The notes under the pieces: generated by a model
Databases searched by the model: none
What the model was told of the DNA's origin: nothing
The model's input: the letters and a program-made list of their open reading frames with translations, nothing else
Source of the DNA: Streptomyces griseorubiginosus
Lineage (GTDB): Bacteria > Actinomycetota > Actinomycetes > Streptomycetales > Streptomycetaceae
Length of the DNA: 44,858 bases
Assembly (NCBI RefSeq): GCF_017614965.1
Contig: NZ_WVUG01000036.1
Span: 1 to 44,858 of the forward strand
Direction: 5' to 3'
Shown: positions 40,886-44,858 of the stretch, piece by piece
How positions within the stretch are numbered: position 1 is the stretch's first letter
Layout: every line of letters starts with the position of its first letter
Program-made: the position numbers and the translations under genes

Positions 40886-41689
40886 TCACCCCGCAATCCG
40901 TACGGTCGTGTTGGCGCCCCAGATCGCGAGCGACAGGAAGAAGTCGAGGACGTTGATCGCCACGATCGAGGTCCGCACCGCGCGGCCCACCGCGACGCCG
41001 ACGCCCGCCGGGCCGCCGCTCGCGTAGTAGCCGTAGAAGCAGTGCACGAGGATGATCACGACGGCGAAGACGAGCACCTTGCCGAAGGACCACAGGACGT
41101 CGACCGGCGGGAGGTACTGGGAGAAGTAGTGGTCGTAGGTGCCCGCCGACTGGCCGTAGTAGCCGGTGGTGATGGTGCGGGCGGCGAGGTACGAGGACAG
41201 CAGGCCGATCACGTACAGCGGGATCACGGCGACGAAGCCGGCGATCATCCGCGTGGTCACCAGGAACGGCAGCGAGGGCACGCCCATGACCTCCAGGGCG
41301 TCGGTCTCCTCGCTGATTCGCATCGCGCCGAGCTGGGCGGTGAAACCCGCGCCGACGGTCGCGGAGAGCGCGAGTCCGGCCACCAGGGGTGCGATCTCCC
41401 GGGTGTTGAAGTACGCCGACAGGAACGCCACGAAGTTGGAGGTGCCCAGCTGGTTCAGCGCGGCGTAGCCCTGCAGGCCCACCTCCGTTCCGGTGAAGAA
41501 CGACAGGAACGCGATGACGCCGACCGTGCCGCCCACGACCGCGAGGGCGCCGCGGCCGAAGCTCACCTCGGCGAGCAGCCGCAGGATCTCCTTCCTGTAG
41601 CGCCGCAGCGTCCGGCCCGTCCAGGCCAATGAGCGGCCGTAGAAGGAGAGCTGGCGCCCCAGTGCCTCGAGAGTGTCGAACAGCGCCAT
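40886..41689 (-). CDS. yrbEB: YrbE/MlaE-type Mce permease B
   Basis: This 267-residue inner-membrane permease has about six hydrophobic helices. The MlaE hallmark lies in the middle: TAQLGAMRISEETDALEVMG, then VPSLPFLVTTRMIAG. YrbE proteins pair as a heterodimer that couples the ATPase to the Mce tunnel. It starts at ATG 41689, three bases after the stop of its partner gene. Confidence 0.9.
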   Translation of the reverse strand: MALFDTLEALGRQLSFYGRSLAWTGRTLRRYRKEILRLLAEVSFGRGALAVVGGTVGVIAFLSFFTGTEVGLQGYAALNQLGTSNFVAFLSAYFNTREIAPLVAGLALSATVGAGFTAQLGAMRISEETDALEVMGVPSLPFLVTTRMIAGFVAVIPLYVIGLLSSYLAARTITTGYYGQSAGTYDHYFSQYLPPVDVLWSFGKVLVFAVVIILVHCFYGYYASGGPAGVGVAVGRAVRTSIVAINVLDFFLSLAIWGANTTVRIAG

Positions 41690-41692
41690 GCC

Positions 41693-42463
41693 TCAGCCCC
41701 TCTGCGGGACGACTTGGAAGTACACCGCGGTCATCACGAAGTTCGTCACGAACAGCAACATGAAGGTGATCACCACGGACTGGTTCACGGCGTCGCCCAC
41801 ACCCTTCGGGCCGCCCTTCGCGGTAAGTCCCTTGTACGAGGCGACGATCGCCGCGATCGCCCCGAAGACGAGTGCCTTGATCTCGGCCGCCCACAGGTCG
41901 GAGAGCTGGGCGAGGGTGGTGAAGGAGGCGAGGTAGGCGCCCGGCGTGCCGTTCTGGAGAACGACGTTGAAGAAGTAGCCGCCGGCGACGCCGACCACGG
42001 ACACCAGACCGTTGAGCAGGACGGCGACCACCATGGACGCCAGCACCCGCGGCACGACCAGCCGGTGGACGGGGTCGATACCGAGGACCTGCATCGCGTC
42101 GATCTCCTCGCGGATCTTCCGTGCCCCGAGGTCCGCGCAGATCGCCGTGCCGCCCGCACCGGCGATCAGCAGCGCGGTGACGATCGGCGAGGCCTCGCGC
42201 AGAACGGCGAGGACCGAGGCGGCGCCCGAGAAGGACTGGGCGCCGAGCTGCCGCGTCAGACTGCCGATCTGCAGCGCGATGACGGCGCCGAAGGGGATGG
42301 AGACAAGGGCGGTCGGCAGGATGGTGACGCTCGCGATGAACCAGGCCTGCTGGATGAACTCCCGTGCCTGGAACGGCCGTCGGGGCATCGTCCGGACGAC
42401 GTCCAGTGCCATCGCGAACAGGTTCCCCGACTGCCGCAGCGCACCGGTCGGTGACAGTTTCAT
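41693..42463 (-). CDS. yrbEA: YrbE/MlaE-type Mce permease A
   Basis: This 256-residue permease has an N-terminal amphipathic stretch, then about five to six membrane helices. The family signature is DLGARKIREEIDAMQVLGID, then PVHRLVVPRVLAS, which contacts the ATPase. ATG 42463 overlaps the ATPase stop by ATGA, so the two genes are coupled. Confidence 0.9.
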   Translation of the reverse strand: MKLSPTGALRQSGNLFAMALDVVRTMPRRPFQAREFIQQAWFIASVTILPTALVSIPFGAVIALQIGSLTRQLGAQSFSGAASVLAVLREASPIVTALLIAGAGGTAICADLGARKIREEIDAMQVLGIDPVHRLVVPRVLASMVVAVLLNGLVSVVGVAGGYFFNVVLQNGTPGAYLASFTTLAQLSDLWAAEIKALVFGAIAAIVASYKGLTAKGGPKGVGDAVNQSVVITFMLLFVTNFVMTAVYFQVVPQRG

Positions 42464-43401
42464 AGGTCCGCCACCGCCTTCCGCCGTCGCAACTCCGCTT
42501 CCCGCTCGGCGATCGCGTCCCAGCGGGGCGGTCGCAGGATGCCTGGGCCCGGCAGCAGGCGGGGAGTCAGAGCCTGGCTGCCGGGAGTCTGTGTGCCGTT
42601 GCCCAGTTGGGCCAGCTCTTGCTCGACCTGGGCGGCGTCCTTCTCCTCCGCCATGCCGATCGGGCCCTGCATACGCCCGTTCAGGAACTGCCGCACGACC
42701 GGCTCGTCACTGGTCAGCAGCTCTTCCCGCGGCCCGAACATGACCAGCTCGCGCCGGAACAACAGGCCGATGTTGTCGGGGACCTGGCGGGCAGAGGCGA
42801 TGTCGTGGGTGACGATCAGGAAGGTCGCGTCGATCTGCGCGTTGAGGTCGACGATGAGCTGGTTGAGATAGGCGACTCGGACGGGATCGAGGCCGGAGTC
42901 GGGCTCGTCGAAGAGGATGATCTCGGGGTCGAGGACGAGGGCGCGTGCGAGCCCGGCCCGTTTGCGCATCCCGCCGGATATCTCGCCGGGCAGTTTCAGC
43001 TCCGACCCGATCAACCCGACCATGTCCATCTTCTCCAGCACGATGCGCCGGATCTCGCTCTCGGACTTGCGGGTGTGCTCGCGCAGCGGGAACGCGATGT
43101 TGTCGTAGAGGTTCATCGAGCCGAACAGTGCGCCGTCCTGGAACAGCACGCCGAACAGCTTCCGCACCTCGTACAACTCGTGCTCGCGAAGCTTCGTGAT
43201 GTCCCGTCCCGCGATGCGCACGCTGCCGCGGTCCGGCTTCAGGAGCCCGACGAGCGTCTTGAGGAACACCGACTTGCCCGTGCCGGAGGGGCCGAGCATG
43301 ACGGACACCTCCCCGGCGGGCAGCGTCAGCGACACGTCCTGCCAGATGACCTGGTGACCGAAGGACTTGGTCAGCCCTTCCACACAGATCTCGACACCCA
43401 T
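42460..43401 (-). CDS. mkl: Mce transporter ATPase (Mkl/MlaF-like)
   Basis: This 313-residue ABC ATPase energises the YrbE/Mce importer. Walker A is GPSGTGKS (residues 37-44), the Q-loop lies in VLFQDGALFGSMNLYDNIAF, the signature is ISGGMRKRAGLARAL, Walker B is EIILFDEPDSGLDPVR and the H-loop is LIVTHDIA. A C-terminal extension of about 60 residues ends in RREAELRRRK-type basic sequence and is typical of Mkl proteins. ATG 43401 is preferred because GAGAGG lies upstream; the GTG at 43410 is less likely. Having the ATPase gene inside the operon is usual in Streptomyces, unlike mycobacteria where it is unlinked. The operon promoter must lie in 43402-43599. Confidence 0.92.
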   Translation of the reverse strand: MGVEICVEGLTKSFGHQVIWQDVSLTLPAGEVSVMLGPSGTGKSVFLKTLVGLLKPDRGSVRIAGRDITKLREHELYEVRKLFGVLFQDGALFGSMNLYDNIAFPLREHTRKSESEIRRIVLEKMDMVGLIGSELKLPGEISGGMRKRAGLARALVLDPEIILFDEPDSGLDPVRVAYLNQLIVDLNAQIDATFLIVTHDIASARQVPDNIGLLFRRELVMFGPREELLTSDEPVVRQFLNGRMQGPIGMAEEKDAAQVEQELAQLGNGTQTPGSQALTPRLLPGPGILRPPRWDAIAEREAELRRRKAVADL

Positions 43402-43599
43402 CCGGTCCACCTCTCGGCCCGTGGAGCTGCTCCGACATCTGCTCTACGGGGAGGGGCGGGCGGTCCGTCGCTCGGGAGCGGAATTTTTTTCAGGTGGGTC
43501 CGCGGGGCGGAGTTTGGTGGTGGTCCTAGGGGGCTCCGCGGGTGGGTCCAGGTGGCCCACGGGACCGCTCGAGCGGGCCTGCGCCCTATGTGAGGGGGG
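43402..43599 (-). promoter_or_regulatory. Probable mce operon promoter region
   Basis: These 198 bases separate the sigma factor gene from the operon, both on the minus strand. A short A/T run at 43482-43489 stands out in otherwise GC-rich DNA. I cannot name a -35/-10 pair with confidence, and the operon could also be read through from the sigma gene. Confidence 0.35.
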
Positions 43600-44625
43600 T
43601 TATGGGACCGATGGGAGCGTGCTCAGGGCGGAGGTCGGCAGTGAGACGGACGGCACCGCGAGGGAGGGGACAGCGGACTCGACCGGCGTGGTGGGCAGGT
43701 CGGGGAGTTGTGTCACCTTCGGCAGTCCAGACACCCTCGGCACGCTGGGTATCCCCGGCACCTTCGGGACCGTCGGCGCCGAGACCTGCGGCAGAGGCGT
43801 GACCGACAGCGGTACCACCTGCGTTCCGTCGCTTGGGGACCCGGCCGCCGGGGGAGGGGGCGACGTGGCCGAGGAGGCCGGTGACGGCTGGGCCCGGCCC
43901 GTGCCCGTCCTGTCGGTCCTGTCGGTCCGCACGGCCGCCGCGCCGGGAGTCACCGACGGATGCGGAGCCTTCGTGGTGCCGCCGCCGTCCAGTGTGTACG
44001 GCAGCACGAACCCCGCCACCGCCAGCGTCGCCGCCGTCGAGGCGACCGCTACAGCCTGTGCCTTGCCGCCGGCCTTGAGGCGCCCGCGGCCGAGCAGGAA
44101 GAGCACAAAGCCGAGGGTCGCGGCCAGGGAGTTGCGCAGGGTTCGGCGGGCCCGGGCGAGCAGAGACTCAACGGTGCGGTAGCTCAGTCCCATCTTCACG
44201 GCGACCTGGCCGACGTCCAGGTCCTCCGACTTCAGCCACAGCGCCTCCGCCTGCCGGTCGGGCAGCTCACCGCTGCGCACCGCAAGCCACTTCGCCTCCG
44301 CCCGGTCGCACACCGCCTCCTCCACCGGCACCGGACCCGGCGCGACCAACCTCGGGCTGACGCGGACCTCGGCCTCGCGGTTGACCTGCCGGTACCGGTC
44401 GACACACAGCCGCATCGTCACCGTCGTCAGCCACGCACCGAGCCGCTCCTCATCGAGATCCGGCCGCTCCGCCGCACGCAACATCGCGTCGTGCACGGCG
44501 TCCTCCGCGTCCTCCTGGCTCATCGACCTGCGCCGAGCCACCTTGAGCAACTGCTCGCGGTGGCTCCACATGCGCCGCCAACGCTCGTCGGTGGCGTCCG
44601 TCTCCGCAGGCATCTCCGTCGCCAT
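43600..44625 (-). CDS. ECF sigma factor with membrane anchor and Pro-Val-rich tail
   Basis: This 341-residue protein has sigma region 2 (LKVARRRSMSQEDAEDAVHD, then RLGAWLTTVTMRLCVDRYRQ; about residues 20-85). Region 4 follows (LPDRQAEALWLKSEDLDVGQ, VAVKMGLSYRTVESLLARAR; about 121-166). A hydrophobic helix follows at about 188-210 (AQAVAVASTAATLAVAGFVL), then a 130-residue Ser/Pro/Val tail with many xPxVP blocks. The order implies a cytoplasmic sigma part tethered by one helix to an exposed tail, which may act as its own sensor or anti-sigma element. No separate anti-sigma gene is visible. ATG 44625 has GAAGGGG upstream. It is the gene immediately upstream of the mce operon. Confidence 0.85.
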   Translation of the reverse strand: MATEMPAETDATDERWRRMWSHREQLLKVARRRSMSQEDAEDAVHDAMLRAAERPDLDEERLGAWLTTVTMRLCVDRYRQVNREAEVRVSPRLVAPGPVPVEEAVCDRAEAKWLAVRSGELPDRQAEALWLKSEDLDVGQVAVKMGLSYRTVESLLARARRTLRNSLAATLGFVLFLLGRGRLKAGGKAQAVAVASTAATLAVAGFVLPYTLDGGGTTKAPHPSVTPGAAAVRTDRTDRTGTGRAQPSPASSATSPPPPAAGSPSDGTQVVPLSVTPLPQVSAPTVPKVPGIPSVPRVSGLPKVTQLPDLPTTPVESAVPSLAVPSVSLPTSALSTLPSVP

Positions 44626-44739
44626 GAGGGCCCCTTCGCGCTCACTCGCCGGTGTCCCGATCCGGCGGGTTGCGACATTACCGCCGGGTAGCCGCGGTTG
44701 TGGAGGGGGAGGAGGCCATCGAATCCGCGCTGTTACTGG

Positions 44740-44858
44740 TCACAGGCCGGTGCTGGGGAGCACGTCACCGACGGGGAGGTCGATACTCGGGGTGGGTACG
44801 GGGGCGAGTGGTTCCGCCGTACTCCCGCTCGCCGGGCGGGAGTTGGAGGGGGTCGGCG
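44740..44858 (-). CDS. Partial gene, 3' end only (Pro/Ser-rich C-terminus)
   Basis: The minus frame entering from the right edge reads about 39 codons to TGA at 44740. It contains RPASGSTAEPLAPVPTPSID and ends LPVGDVLPSTGL. The composition is real-gene-like (G/C third positions) and Pro/Ser-rich, as in a secreted or membrane-protein tail. The start and identity lie outside the window. It ends 114 bases before the sigma factor start and faces the same way. Confidence 0.6.
   Translation of the reverse strand, partial: PTPSNSRPASGSTAEPLAPVPTPSIDLPVGDVLPSTGL

Noticed and set aside
39648..41894. An apparent 748-residue MceA fusion
   Set aside because: The upstream part reads the two permease genes out of frame. 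ATG 40880 with a ribosome site begins at the MceA membrane helix.

Overview
The window is high-GC actinobacterial DNA, almost certainly from a Streptomyces chromosome. GTG and TTG starts are frequent, spacing is Streptomyces-like, there is a six-gene mce locus with its ATPase gene attached, and there are many TetR, LuxR and MarR regulators. Leaderless promoters and IS110/IS5-type debris fit the same picture. No rRNA, complete tRNA or CRISPR array is visible.

Region 1 (1-4161) holds a small MerR-type regulator, a DinB-like protein, a four-helix membrane protein, a decayed TPR-type gene and a TrmB/LuxR-type regulator. Region 2 (4162-13110) holds two very large convergent paralogues. Both are secreted S53 (sedolisin) proteases followed by carboxypeptidase-regulatory-like, MAM-like, Ig-like and Kelch segments. 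Both have the same unusual promoter arrangement: an AACAGG box, a spacer carrying ATGACATGNACATG, then a TANNNT -10. This suggests the pair is controlled together.

Region 3 (13358-19325) is a probable catabolic cluster. It contains an SDR, a tyrosine-recombinase remnant, an acyl-CoA ligase, a saccharopine-dehydrogenase-like oxidoreductase and a second SDR. A TetR gene diverges from the last of these across a nested palindromic operator. Region 4 (19326-30613) is accessory. It contains gene fragments, an orphan DctP-type lipoprotein, a small unknown protein, a transglutaminase-like protein and a reductase/TetR pair divided by a perfect 23-bp-arm palindrome. It also holds a TetR/dihydroxyphthalate-decarboxylase-like divergent pair, a lipoprotein, a leaderless MarR with an MFS exporter, and a VOC protein.

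Region 5 (30614-32441) holds an antibiotic-biosynthesis-monooxygenase-like gene bracketed by a 16-bp direct repeat, followed by remnants of an IS5-type and two head-to-head IS110-type transposases. Region 6 (32473-43401, minus strand) is a complete mce lipid-import operon: ATPase, two YrbE permeases, MceA-F and two Mce-associated proteins. Most junctions are 4-bp ATGA/GTGA overlaps. Upstream in the same orientation lies an ECF sigma factor with a membrane anchor and a long Pro-Val-rich tail. The window ends inside the 3' end of another minus-strand gene.

The best candidates for something undescribed are the co-regulated S53-Kelch protease pair, the membrane-tethered sigma factor next to an mce operon whose MceC has a triplicated basic N-terminus, and the region 3 cluster.
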